From: Bubalus kerabau
Taxonomy: Eukaryota > Chordata > Mammalia > Artiodactyla > Bovidae
NCBI RefSeq assembly: GCF_029407905.1
Contig: NC_073637.1
Location: 47,802,501 to 47,866,500, forward strand
DNA: 64,000 nt
Direction: 5' to 3'
Shown: in pieces, positions 1 through 10,115 of the stretch
How positions within the stretch are numbered: position 1 is the stretch's first letter
Layout of the letters: each line of letters starts with the position of its first letter
The notes under the pieces: generated by a model
The model's database searches: none
The model's input: only the letters and a program-made list of their open reading frames with translations
Told to the model about the DNA's origin: nothing
Program-made: the position numbers and the translations under genes

Positions 1-276
1 ACACCTCTTGATATTCTGAAGTGGTGACTCTGAGGAGGCTGACGGTTGGGCAGTAAAGGAGAAGCAGAGCAACAGTTATTGAGGAATGGCTTTCTGGGAT
101 TTCACGTGTGAAGGTAGTACAGCAAGTAGGGACTTATTACCAAGTGAGAAGTCTCAGGGAAGTGGCCTGGTGATAAGAAACTGCTTTCAAAGAGACAACC
201 CAAGAGAGTTCCCTCACCTGAGTTCATAAAAAGCTCAAAAGAGCCAACCTCTTGAGTTATATCCTCTCTCTCTCAG
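1..276. other. Unique-looking sequence, no gene seen
   Basis: No repeat family, splice-flanked open frame or motif could be supported here. It leads directly into the BovB fragment that follows. Confidence 0.4.
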
Positions 277-720
277 GTAGCTATGGGTTTTCCAGTAGTC
301 ATGTACAGATGTGATATTTGGACCATAAAGAAGGCTGAGCACCAAAGAATTAATGCTTTTGAACTGTGGTACTGGAGAAGACTCTTGAGAGTACCTCAGA
401 AAGCAAGGAGGTCAAACCAGTTAATCCTAAAGGAAATTCACCCTGAACATTCAATGAAGGACTGATGCTAAAGCTGAAGCTCCAATACTATGGCCACCTG
501 ATGAAAAGAGCCGGCTCATTGGAAAAGACCTTGATGCTGGGAAAGATTGAAGGCAGGAGGAGAAGGGGGCGACAGAGGATGAGATGGTTGGATAGCATCA
601 CCAACTCAATGGACATGAGTTTGAGCAAGCTCCAGGAGATACTGAAGGACAGGGCAGCCTGGCATGCTGCAGTCCATGGGGGTCACAGAGAGTTGGATGC
701 AACTGAGTGAGCAACAACAA
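277..720 (+). mobile_element. BovB LINE, 3' end fragment
   Basis: This is the end of the BovB (RTE-clade) ORF2 plus its short 3' tail. Broken reading frames still spell hallmark stretches: 'AFELWYWRRLLRVP' at about 357-400, and 'GRRRRGRQRMRWLD' followed by a 'SLSKLQEILKDRAAWHAA'-like end near 560-670. Frameshifts and stops interrupt the frame, so it is a dead 5'-truncated copy. It is more diverged than the copies at 2082 and 57265. Only the post-RT C-terminal region is present; the RT core is missing. Confidence 0.9.
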
Positions 721-1524
721 TAGGAAGATTCACGCTGCACGTTAGCATATCAAACTCTTCAGGAAATTCTATCACTAAAGAAAACTACTTCTTTTAAGAC
801 TATATGTTCCAAAAACTACTGATGTGTACTAATATCTGTGGTGCCCAGTATGAGGATTGCTACACAGCCAACTGACGGGATTTATTTAGCAACAGATTTT
901 CACAACCAAAAAGGATATTCTTGGAGCTTTATGTGGTCTCTGGACACAAGATAGTTTGGAGATGACAATGACTGGAGATGTTCTTTAGGGACGGCTACAA
1001 TGTTTCAATCCCAGTTCTCATCTGGTATAGAATGAAGATGGTGGCTAAGGATGAGAAGAGGAGTCAAGAGAGTAGTCATTGAGGGCAAACTGACCAGACT
1101 TGATCACTAACTTCTGTAAGGATGAGGAATAGGCAGAAGGATTCATGTCATTACATAACTTTAGAGCAAGAAGGGATCTGCAAGATCATCCAGTTTGGCA
1201 GTTTTCAAACTTATATTTAACCTTAGAACCTTCAAACATCAGTTTCAAGGAGAAACCTCAAGGTTAGGACAGTAGAAATCATAGGGCTGTGGGAGTGTTA
1301 TATCCAACACTGGAGAAAGGAAGTGTGTGGGGGAGGAATTCCTGGGTTGAATTTGTTCTGAATCTTGGCTGCGAATTTTCATGGCATTCTAGATCTGAGA
1401 GAAGTGCTTCAAGAAAGAGGCTTCACAATTCAAGTATCATTTCACCCACTCTCAAAATAGGGCAGGGAAAATAAATTTCAAAGGAGGGAATATTTCACAT
1501 GAGTAGTTTTGAATTGTAGGAAGA
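721..1524. other. Unique-looking sequence, no gene seen
   Basis: A 61-codon open frame at 1289-1474 has no splice or start context and looks like chance. No repeat could be identified with confidence. Confidence 0.4.
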
Positions 1525-1900
1525 CTCACAGTTTTAACTCCTGGCTCTATCACACCCTTCCATATGTTAACATCCAAGAAATTTCTTTTTATTATTATTT
1601 TTTATTATTATGATTATTTATATTGGGTGCACTGGATCTTCATTGCAGCATGTGAGATCTTAGCTTCCTGACCAGGGATTGAACCCAAGTCCCTGGCATT
1701 GGGAGCAGGGAGTCTTATTCATTGGACCATCAGGGAAGCCCCCCAAATCAAGAAATTTCTGAACTTCTCTGTGCATACTTCTGTTTTCCCATCTGTAAAA
1801 CTGGGATAATAATAACAGAGTAACATCCATTTCCCAGGATTATTGTGACAATGAAATGAGGTATTCCACTGAAAATGTTTAGCACAAAGCATGACATAAG
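1525..1900 (-). repeat. MIR SINE, split by a CHR SINE
   Basis: Read on the minus strand this is the old mammalian MIR. The plus strand shows the familiar reverse-MIR core: 'cccatctgtaaaactgggat' at about 1788-1807, followed by an 'aataataa' run and 'tgacaatgaaatgag'. It starts near the 'ctcctggctct' segment at 1537 and is split by the younger SINE at 1587-1748. Confidence 0.75.
1587..1748 (-). mobile_element. CHR-type tRNA-derived SINE inserted in MIR
   Basis: The minus strand begins 'ggcttccctgatggtcc' and carries the tRNA-like A and B box region and an A/T-rich tail, as in cetartiodactyl CHR SINEs. The 12-bp sequence 'caagaaatttct' occurs at both ends (1575-1586 and 1749-1760), an exact target-site duplication. 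This proves insertion into the MIR. Confidence 0.85.
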
Positions 1901-2081
1901 GTAAGCAGTAACTTTAGTTCACTATGTAATAAATATTATCCCACTACTTAGGATGCTTGCTATATGAAAAACACTATTTTAGGTACAGCAGAGATAAAGA
2001 AGAACACAATACTATTTAAGTCTTGCATTTACTAAACTCTTATTTCAGGAATTTTACTTATACTACCTCTTATGGTGATTT

Positions 2082-2992
2082 CATCAAGGCTGTATATTGT
2101 CACCCTGCTTATTTAACTTATATGCAGAGTACATCATGAGAAATGCTGGCCTGGAAGAAGCACAAGCTGGAATCAAGATTTCCGGGAGAAATATCAATAG
2201 CCTCAGATATGCAGATGGTACCACCCTTATGGCAGAAAGTGAAGAGGAACTAAAAAGCCTCTTGATGCAAGTGAAAATGGAGAGTGACAAAGTTGGCTTA
2301 AAGCTCAACATTCAGAAAATTAAGATCATGGCATCTGGTCCCATCACTTCATGACAAATACATGGGGAAACAGTGGAAACAGTGTCAGACTTTACTTTTT
2401 TGAGCTCCAAAATAACTGCAGATGGTGACTGCAGCCATGAAATTGAAAGACGCTTACTCCTTGGAAGGAAAGTTATGACCAACCTAGACAGCATATTCAA
2501 AAGCAGAGACATTACTTTGCCAACATAGGTCCATCTAGTCAAGGCTATGGTTTTTCCAGTAGTCATGTATGGATGTGAGAGTTGGACTGTGAAGAAGGCT
2601 GAGCGCCAAAGAATTGATGCTTTTGAACTGTGGTGTTGGAGAAGACTCTTGAGAGTCCCTTGGACTGCAAGGAGATTCAACTAGTCCATTCTGAAGGAGA
2701 TCAGCCCTGGGATTTCTTTGGAAGGAATGATGCTAAAGCTGAAACTCCAGTACTTTGGCCACCTCATGAGAATAGTTGACTCATTGGAAAAGACTCTGAT
2801 GCTGGGAGGGATTGGGGGCAGGAGGAGAAGGGAACAACAGAGGATGAGATGGCTGGATGGCATCACCGACTCGATGGACGTGAGTTTGAGTGAACTCTGG
2901 GAGTTGGTGATGGACAGGGAGGCCTGGCGTGCTGCAATTCATGGGGTCACAAAGAGTCGGACATGACTGAGTGACTGAACTGAACTGAACTG
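2082..2992 (+). mobile_element. BovB LINE, 5'-truncated, with target-site duplication
   Basis: The copy starts in the BovB RT domain (a 'SPCLFNLYAEYIMRNAGLE' stretch) and runs to the canonical 'ctgaactgaactgaact' tail. The RT catalytic box is altered: codons at 2208-2219 read YADG rather than YADD. Stops and frameshifts (for example after 2354) break the frame. The 10-mer 'atggtgattt' flanks it at 2072-2081 and 2993-3002. It is an intact retrotransposition unit but not an active element. Confidence 0.92.
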
Positions 2993-3002
2993 ATGGTGAT
3001 TT

Positions 3003-3545
3003 AGAATATGTCCACAAATTCTCAGACACTCCTTTAAAATGGAGAGCTTAATTCTCCATCCCTTGAGCACTGGCTAGGCTAAGTGGCTCACTTCTAGCAT
3101 GTAGACTAGGCCAGAGTGATGCCGTATGAGTTCAAAGATGAGGTCACCAAAAACATGTGCTTTCCTCCTGGGATCACTGTCTCCGGGGGAAGCCACTGTC
3201 ACTCTCTGAGGACCATCCAGCTGTCCCATGAAGAGGGCCATGTTGCAAGGTACAGAGGCATCCTATCTACAGCCAGCACAGATGTGCCAGGTGTGTGAGG
3301 AGCCATCACAGCAGTGGACCCTCCAGCCCTGCTCAAGCCTTCAGATGACTGCAGCCCTGACCAGCAACTTGACTACAAACTCATGAGAGACCATGAGCTT
3401 GAATCACCTGGCTAAACTGTTCTCAGATTCTCTGAACTACAGAAACTGGGTGAGATAATTTTTTTTTTTTAATTTTAAGCCATAAACTTTGAGATGAATC
3501 TGTTTAGAGAGACAGACAACCTACTCTCAAAAAGCCCTGAAAAGA
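3003..3545. other. Unique-looking sequence, no gene seen
   Basis: A 60-codon frame at 3116-3298 lacks splice context and is treated as chance. There is a short T-run near 3460-3471. Confidence 0.35.
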
Positions 3546-3870
3546 AGATGTGGTACATATATACAACGGAATATTACTCAGCCACAAAAAGGAAAAAAAA
3601 TTTGGGCCATTTTTAAAGACATGGATGGGCTTAGAGACTATTGTACAGAGTGAAGTCAGAAAGAGAAAAACAAACACTGTGTATTAATGCATATAGGTGG
3701 AATCTAGAAAAAATGGTAGAGATGATCTTATTTGCAAAGCAGAAACAGAGACACAGATGTAGAGAACAGATGTATGGACACCAAGGAGGTGAGGGGGAGG
3801 AATGAATTAGGAGATTGGGATTGACATGTATGTGTCATATATACACTATTGGTTTTGGTTTTTTTCAGAA

Positions 3871-4080
3871 ATGCATGCTCAGTCATGTCCAACTCTTTGC
3901 AACCCCATGGACTGTAGCCCGCCAGGTTCCTCTGTCCCTGGGATTTCTCAGGCAAGAATACCAGAGTGGGTTGCCATTTCCTCCTCCAGGGGATCTTCTA
4001 GACCCAGGGATTGAATTCACATCTCCTGTGTCTCCTGCATTGGCAGGTAGGTTTTTACCACTAGCACCATCTGGGAAGCC
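3871..4080 (-). mobile_element. Bov-tA SINE (minus)
   Basis: The plus strand reads the reverse of Bov-tA: 'ctcagtcatgtccaactctt', 'gcaagaataccagagtgggt', then the tRNA-like head ending 'ctgggaagcc'. It directly abuts an opposite-strand copy, making a head-to-head inverted pair inside the L1. Confidence 0.9.
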
Positions 4081-4285
4081 TGGTGGCTCAGACGGTAAAG
4101 AATCCACCTGCACTGAGGGAGACCTGGGTTTGATCCTTGAGTTAGGAAGATCCCCTGGAGGAGGGCATGGCAACCTGCTCTGGTATTCTTGCCTGGAGAA
4201 TCCCCATGGACTGAGGAACCTGGCAAGCTACAGTCCATGCGGTCGCAAAGAGTTGGACATAACTGAGCAACTAAGCACAGCACAG
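4078..4285 (+). mobile_element. Bov-tA SINE (plus), head-to-head partner
   Basis: Starts at 'cctggtggctcagacggtaa', with the tRNA-like part followed by 'gatcccctggagga' and 'gtattcttgcctggagaatc', ending 'gttggacataactgagcaac'. It has a few substitutions and lacks the first bases of the consensus head, which overlap the neighbouring copy. Confidence 0.9.
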
Positions 4286-4379
4286 AATAAAATAGATAAC
4301 TAGTGAGAACCTAACATACAGCTCAGGGAACTCTACTCAACACTCTGTAGTGACCTAAAAGGGCATATAGCTACATACA

Positions 4380-4380
<1 letters not shown>

Positions 4381-4413
<33 letters not shown>

Positions 4414-4500
4414 CTACATACAGCATATATATATTATATATTAATTATAATAATATATTATATATTAATTATATATAATATATACATATACATATAGCTG
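4381..4500. repeat. AT-rich microsatellite with duplicated 'agctacatacagcat' unit
   Basis: A (TA)n run is followed by imperfect 'tatatta/aattata' repeats. The segment 'tagctacatacagcatatat' occurs just before the first (TA)n and again at about 4411, which suggests slippage that copied a flank into the array. Confidence 0.9.
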
Positions 4501-4610
4501 ATTAACTTTTCTGTAAAATAGAAACTAACACAACATTGTAAAACAATTATACTCCAATAAAAGTTAATTCTTAAAAAGTAAAACAAAATAAAAATAAATT
4601 TAAAAAATTA

Positions 4611-5091
4611 AGTCCTGAAAGAGATATGTGGTTATCCATTTCATCAATAAGAAAACCAAGGTGGAGATGTTAATTACTAATATTTTTTCAGGTCACTCAG
4701 CTGGTTGTGGGGAAAGGCAGATTTCAACTAAGATCTATGTTTCCAGGGTCCACGATATGTCTACTCCAAAGACAGAATCAATGAAATATCCAGCACACAA
4801 TAGGAAGTGCTGTAGGGGAACATGTCCTTAGGGAGACATTGTACCTGCCTTCGCTTTTTGCCTAAGACCAGCCCAGAGGATGAGAGTGAAGGACACCCAA
4901 GGGTCCAAAGAAGGCCTATAAGAAGGCAGAGATTGCCTTAACAAATACAGTGTATAGCAATTAAAACACCTAATAGATACTACCTCATTCACATTTGAAA
5001 CTGTGGGGCAAATATTAGCAGATAGTTTCCCCCACCACCATGAACTTCACATTTCTAGCTTTGGGGATTTGTGAATGAAACTAGACCTCAC
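4611..5091. other. Unique-looking sequence, no gene seen
   Basis: A 67-codon frame at 4628-4831 is unsupported by splice signals. No clear repeat is seen. Confidence 0.35.
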
Positions 5092-5105
5092 AGAAATACC
5101 TTTCA

Positions 5106-5710
5106 GTGCTTCCCTGGTGGCTCAGTGATAAAGAATCCACCTGGCATTGCAGTAGACACAGGTTAGATCCCTGGTTCAGGAAGATTCCCACATGCCATGG
5201 AGCAACAAGGTCCATATGGCACAACTACTGAGCCTGAGCTTGAGAGCCCGGGAGCCGCAACTGCTGACCCCAGACCCCACAACGACTGAAGACCGCGTGC
5301 CCTAGAACCCGTTCTCTGCAACAAAAAGAAGGCGTAACAATGAGAAGCCTGCGCACCACATCTAGCGAGTAGCCTCCGCTTGCCACAACTAGAGCAAAGC
5401 ACACACGCAGCAATGAAGACCCAGCACAGCCAAAAATAAATAAACAAAATAATAAATTGGGGCTTCCCAGGTGGTGCTAGTGGTAAAGAACCGGCCTGAC
5501 AATGCAGGAGACATAAGAGATGTGGGTTCGATCCCTGGGTCAGGAAGATCCCCTGGAAGAGGGCATGACAACTCCAGTATTCTTGCCAGGAGAATCCCAT
5601 GGAAAGAGGAGCCTGGCAGACTACAGTCCATGGGGTCACAAAGAGTCAGACATGAATGAAGCGACTTAGCACGCAAAATAGGAAATAAATAAAAACTCAT
5701 TTTAAAACAA
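5106..5710 (+). mobile_element. Long CHR-type SINE whose A-rich tail carries a Bov-tA
   Basis: The tRNA-like head 'gcttccctggtggctcagtg' is followed by the longer CHR body ('gcaacaaggtccatatggca', 'acgactgaagaccgcgtgcc', 'aatgaagacccagcacagcc') and an A-rich tail. A Bov-tA (5459-5675) sits in that tail. Outer flanks 5092-5105 and 5711-5724 match at 13 of 14 bases, which supports the composite as the unit bracketed by the CHR target-site duplication. Confidence 0.85.
5459..5675 (+). mobile_element. Bov-tA SINE
   Basis: The nearly complete consensus starts 'gggcttcccaggtggtgcta', continues through 'gtgggttcgatccctgggtc' (B-box-like) and 'gaagatcccctggaagaggg', and ends 'gagtcagacatgaatgaagc'. 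It inserted in the A-rich tail of the preceding CHR element. Confidence 0.93.
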
Positions 5711-5724
5711 AGAAATCCCTTTCA

Positions 5725-6722
5725 AAAGCCAAATTCTTCCCCAACAGTTACTGTGGGCTGGAAAAGCGAGCAGAAGACAGAGCCCGGATCTGCTATGCTA
5801 ATGCTGGCCTTATCTCACAAGGCACATCTTGCCTGCTTCATTCTTTCCCTCCCAGGTGCAATCTAAATCATCTCCTATGTCCCATTTTTCTTTAACTTCT
5901 CTGAGTTTGGCAGACACGAGGATTGAGCCCTAGATCATACCTTCAGGTTTATGAGGACAGTAATCTGTCATCAGCACCTGCAGTGCCTTTTATCGGCCTC
6001 CAGCTGCATGAATTCCTCCGACTCTTAGTCTCTGACAACGGATAGACTTTTCTCATCTCTAACCACTAAGGCTCAACCCACTCGTTGCTTTTGCGACAAC
6101 ATACTACTCTGCTGTATTTTCTGCCTCTGGGAAAATAAGGAAGGCATACAACTTAAAAAGAAAAGGTTTCAGAGGTTTAGTCCGTGTTACTCGCCCACCA
6201 TTCAAGAACAGAGACACACGGGGGTGGCTCCTTTGGGTCCACACCTGATATCAATGTACCCAGTTCCAAGTTTTGACCTTGGGTCTGAACTCTGCACAAC
6301 TGCATATGGTGGAAATACAGTATGTGAAAAATTAGAAAGGTGAGCTTGCATAGTGGTTAAGCACATGGTCTGCAAAGTCAGAATGCTAGAGTGTTTTTAA
6401 AGCACTTAAAAGAATTTCTGGCAAATCATAACCACTCCATTAGTGTTTGTTTCATGTAGGAAGGTTAAATCTATTGAACCAAACTCCCATTTCTTTGGAG
6501 AACGGCCTCTCTTCTAAGATGGAACTTTAATTCTCTCATTTAATCCCCACAAAACCAAATAGTATATTAATATATTAGAGTTCAGAACCCTCTATCCATC
6601 ATCCCATTCAGAACTAGGGATTTGATTGTTATTTTAGAGAAAGAATATTTTAAATTTACAGACATTTGCATAATAGTCTTTATGTTTTCCAATTTTGCTG
6701 AGCTAGGAAATTATTCTGCAGG

Positions 6723-6726
<4 letters not shown>
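5725..6726. other. Unique-looking sequence, no gene seen
   Basis: No open frame with splice context and no confidently named repeat. Confidence 0.35.
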
Positions 6727-6780
<54 letters not shown>

Positions 6781-6794
6781 TACACACACACACA
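6727..6794. repeat. Compound (TA)n(CA)n microsatellite
   Basis: About 19 TA units run into about 15 CA units, with one 'catacac' interruption. The length and purity of both parts make it a likely polymorphic marker. Confidence 0.97.
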
Positions 6795-7086
6795 ATTTCA
6801 ATATGTTTCCTATATTTCAAAAGCAATGTAAGGCATTTTCAAGGGCAAAGTTGCCTGTTTTTTTTTATATTTACTCTCCACTTTAACTTGAGATTCTAAC
6901 CCCATCTAAACTGATGCCCTCTTTGTCATATTTAGTTGAACATTATACATGGCTTCTCTGGTAAATTTAACTTTCCATGCCTGAAATGCTATATTCAACT
7001 GTGGGATCTTTCCTCCTTAGCTCTGTGCATATAGCCATAGGGGTCCTGGGGTCATTGTTTCCAGAACTGGCTGAAGATAGAACTGT
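6795..7086. other. Unique-looking sequence
   Basis: Nothing recognised. Confidence 0.35.
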
Positions 7087-7098
7087 GGAGTCAGCAAT

Positions 7099-7358
7099 GC
7101 TAAGTCGCTTCAGTCATGTCCGACTCTGTGACCCCATAGACGGCAGCCCACCAGGCTCCCCCGTCCCTGGGATTCTCCAGGCAAGAACACTGGAGTGGAA
7201 TGCCATTTCCTTCTCCAATGCATGAAAGTGAAAAGTGAAAGTGAAGTCGCTCAGTCATGTCCGACTCTTCGCGATCCCATGGACTGCAGCCTACCGGCTC
7301 CTCCGTCCATGGGATTTTTCAGGCAAAAGTACTGGAGTGGGGTGCCATTGCCTTCTCC
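7099..7358 (-). mobile_element. Bov-A2 SINE with 12-bp target-site duplication
   Basis: Dimeric Bov-A2: two related BovA monomers separated by the 'gcatgaaagtgaaaagtgaa' linker, with the 3' end at the left. The flanking 12-mer 'ggagtcagcaat' is exact (7087-7098 and 7359-7370), so both boundaries are certain. The (AGC)n tail is reduced to a single partial unit. Confidence 0.96.
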
Positions 7359-7370
7359 GGAGTCAGCAAT

Positions 7371-7695
7371 AGGTCTTTGCTAATAATCATTTCCACAAAT
7401 GTATTGAACACTGTTCAAAGTTTTGCTACATTTTCTCACTTTCTTCCTAGTGCAGCTCATGCCAGGTTCAGGAGCCAGCCCCGATGACCCCTCCCATCTT
7501 TTTTCACACCCATAGAAAATGAAGATTCATTATGATGACTCTGGGCTGTAAGCACAGGGCTTTATCAACTCCACTATTCCATGAGGCAAATAGGACTAGA
7601 TTCCTTAGAATTATATCCTTATTACTCAATAAATTGGTTAAACCTGCTGCTTTTACCACCCAATTGAGATTGGGTCCCACTTTCTACTCCTTCTT
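7371..7695. other. Unique-looking sequence
   Basis: No supported gene or repeat. Confidence 0.35.
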
Positions 7696-7709
7696 AAGAA
7701 CAATGGCTA

Positions 7710-8009
7710 GGGACTTCCCCGGTGGTCCAGTGGTTGGGAATCGACCTGCCAATACAGGGAACATCGGTCTGATCCCTGGTCCAGGAACTAAGATATAACA
7801 TGCTGCGGGGCAATTAAGTCCATGCACCCCAACTACTGAAGTCTGCATGACCTAGAGCCCATGTTCTACAACAAGAGGAGCCACCGCAACGAGAAGCCTG
7901 CACATCACAACTAGAGAGTAGCCTTGCTTGGTTACCACAACTACAGAGAGCCCCTGTGCAGCCACGAAGACTCAGCACAGCAATAAATAAAAATAATTAA
8001 TTAAAAAAA
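7710..8009 (+). mobile_element. CHR-type SINE, long form, with target-site duplication
   Basis: The head 'gggacttccccggtggtcca' is followed by the CHR body ('caactactgaagtctgcatg', 'gagccaccgcaacgagaagc') and a tail of 'ataaataaaaataattaatt' plus poly(A). Flanks 7696-7709 and 8010-8023 match at 13 of 14 bases. Confidence 0.9.
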
Positions 8010-8064
8010 AAGAACAACGGCTAAATTTACCTCTTTGCAAAGTCTGGGTTCTAATGTCTTCTTT

Positions 8065-8240
8065 GGTGGTGGTTCTCAAACTTTAGCACAAATTAAAATC
8101 TCCTGGCAGACTTGTGACACCACAGACTGCTGGGTCCTGGTAGGTCTGAACTGAAACCCACGAATCTTAATTAACCAGCTCCCAGGATAATGCTTATGCC
8201 CTGCATCCAGGCCTGAGACCTTGAGAACAGCTGCTCTAGT
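8065..8240. repeat. hAT-Charlie non-autonomous DNA transposon remnant (MER5-like)
   Basis: It begins 'gtggttctcaaactttagca' and ends 'accttgagaacagctgctc', which are imperfect inverted termini typical of MER5-type elements. The interior 'aattaaaatctcctgg' matches the common MER5 word. Subfamily is not certain. Confidence 0.65.
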
Positions 8241-8275
8241 TTATGAAAAATGGTACAAGAAGTTCCAGTCTGCTG

Positions 8276-8850
8276 GGGGTTGAATTGTGTCCCCGAAATA
8301 GATGTGTTGGATTCCTAACCCCAGGTCCCTGTGCATGTGATCCTACTTGAAAATGGGGTCTTTGTAGATGTAATCAAATTAAGCTGAACTCATACTGGAT
8401 TAGTGAGTGAGTAAAAGTCGCTCAGTCATGCCTGACTCTTTGCAACCCCATGGACTATAGCCCATCAGGCTTCTCTGTCCATGGGATTCTTCAGGCAAGA
8501 ATACTGGAGCAGGTTGCCATTTCCTTCTCCACATACTGGATTAGGGTGAGCCCCAAATCCAATGACTGGTGTCCTCAAAGGAGAGATTTAGAGACACAAG
8601 ACAGATTCACGAGGAAGAAGACCACCAAGTGATAATGGAGATCTGTCTCCATGCAGTGCTGAAGCAACAAGCCAAGAACTTCAGAGATTGCTAGCAACCT
8701 AGATGAGAAGCTAGGAAGAGGCAAGAGATAATGCATGCCTGGAGCCTTCAAAGGAAGTACGGCCCTGCCAACATCTGGACTTACTTCAGAACTCTAGCCT
8801 CCAGGACCAAGAGTAAATTTTAAGCCACCCAGCTCACAGAACATGCCCAT
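8276..8850 (+). repeat. MLT1-type MaLR (ERVL) LTR, interrupted by a BovA SINE
   Basis: It reads as a solo LTR of the mammalian MaLR group: 'gttgaattgtgtccccgaaa', 'gggtctttgtagatgtaatc', 'aatccaatgactggtgtcct', 'ctagcctccaggaccaagag' and 'ttaagccacccagctcacag' occur in MLT1 order. There are no internal retroviral genes. A BovA monomer interrupts it at 8404-8531. Confidence 0.85.
8404..8531 (-). mobile_element. BovA monomer SINE inserted in the MLT1 LTR
   Basis: A single BovA monomer rather than the A2 dimer: 'gtcgctcagtcatgcctgac' at its left and 'aggttgccatttccttctcc' at its right. The 13-mer 'catactggattag' brackets it (8391-8403 and 8532-8544), giving an exact target-site duplication inside the LTR. 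Confidence 0.93.
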
Positions 8851-9384
8851 CGCAGCCATAGGAGGTAGATACACAGTCATGGTAGAGATTGAGGATTTAG
8901 CCCAATCCTTCATCCTTCCCTAAGCTCACATCCATCCCATGGCTTCCTTGTGTATTTCCTCTAAAGAGATTGGCCACATAACTCGCTTTGGCAAATGACA
9001 CAGTGAAAGAAAGGGCAGTGCTCCAGAGCTAAGCCGAACCTTAACATCTTGCATGCTTTCTTTCACCCTCTTGCTCCTCTGCCATTACTAGGAGAGCGGC
9101 TTCCCCTTTCAGCCTGGCGAAGGGCTCCTTCAGTCTCCCCACAAATCTGCAGTGAGGAGCACAGCGGCGCTAGCTTCTCTGACTTAAAGCTAAGCCAGAA
9201 AACCAAGCCAAGCTGAGTCTAGAGCAACAGAAATCTTCCCCACCCCATTCCTGTCCAGAGCCTTGGTCTGGACCTATGCTGTGAATACTTGTTTGGCCAC
9301 GGTGTGATCTGGGCAAACACTTTCGCTTTTCTGCCTTAACTGTGAAATGAGGGGCCTTAGATTAGCTTGTCTCTAAGTTATTAC
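8851..9384. other. Unique-looking sequence
   Basis: No gene or confidently named repeat seen. Confidence 0.35.
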
Positions 9385-9770
9385 TTTGTTTTTTTAAATT
9401 GTAGTATAATTGCTTTACAATGTAGTAATAGTTTCTGCTGTACAATGAAGTGAATCAGCTATATGCAAACATACATCTCTCCCTTTTGAGCCTCCCTCCC
9501 AACCCCACCCTATCCCACCCCTCTGGGTCATCACAGAGCACTGAGCCGAGCTTCAGGAGCTTTAGAGCAGGTTCCCTCCAGCTCTCTGTTTTAAATATGG
9601 TATGTATATGTGTCAGTGCGACCCTCCCATTTTGTCCCACCCTCCCCTACCCCCACTGTGTCCACAAATCCATCCTCTGTATCTGCGTCTCTATTCCTGC
9701 CCTGCAAATAGGTTCATCTATACTATTTTTATGGAGTCCACATACTTGCATTAATACAAAATATGCATTT
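9385..9770 (-). mobile_element. L1 LINE 3'UTR, antisense
   Basis: Reverse of an L1 3' end: 'agtataattgctttacaatg' (poly(A) side), 'aagtgaatcagctatatgca', a C-rich 'cctccctcccaaccccaccc', 'gtcatcacagagcactgagc' and 'tatgtatatgtgtcagtgcg'. This is the older artiodactyl L1 type, distinct from the young copy at 50481. Confidence 0.85.
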
Positions 9771-10115
9771 TTGAATTGATGAAAATGTCTACTTCTAAGA
9801 GTATGGAAATTAAAACAAACAAAAATGAAGTATGAACTTGCAGTTTCATGGGGGAAAATGGAGACCTAATCATCATTAGGTAGCTTATTCACAAACTCCT
9901 TCAGTCAGGCATTATTTATAAATGCATAATACATGTATTAAATATTCATTATGTTCCAGAGTGCTGGTAGCTGGAACATCAAAGGTGAGCAGAACTAGAG
10001 TCCATCCCTGTCCCCGTGGAACCACTGGAGACACTGATACTACTTAAATAAAGCGGAGGGCGTGGAGAGGAAGCCAGCACTCAAGAAGGTGCAACTGGAC
10101 TCAGTGATGCTGTGC
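9771..10115. other. Unique-looking sequence
   Basis: Possible weak ancient-repeat similarity near 9890-9990 ('ctccttcagtcaggcattat'). Nothing firm. Confidence 0.3.

Larger units (their letters stand above)
3546..4610 (+). mobile_element. L1 LINE 3' end (ruminant/artiodactyl type), interrupted by SINEs
   Basis: The left part carries the diagnostic L1 end-of-ORF2/3'UTR words 'gaatattactcagccacaaa' (about 3570) and 'acatggatgggcttagagac'. The right part resumes at about 4286 with 'cagggaactctactcaac' and ends in 'caacattgtaaaacaattat' and an A-rich tail (4500-4610). Two inverted Bov-tA SINEs (3871-4285) and an AT-rich microsatellite (4381-4500) sit inside. Confidence 0.85.

Noticed and set aside
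3871..4285. tRNA genes in the many tRNA-like SINE heads
   Set aside because: The A/B-box-like segments belong to Bov-tA and CHR SINE heads and do not fold as full cloverleafs with acceptor stems; they are not functional tRNA genes.
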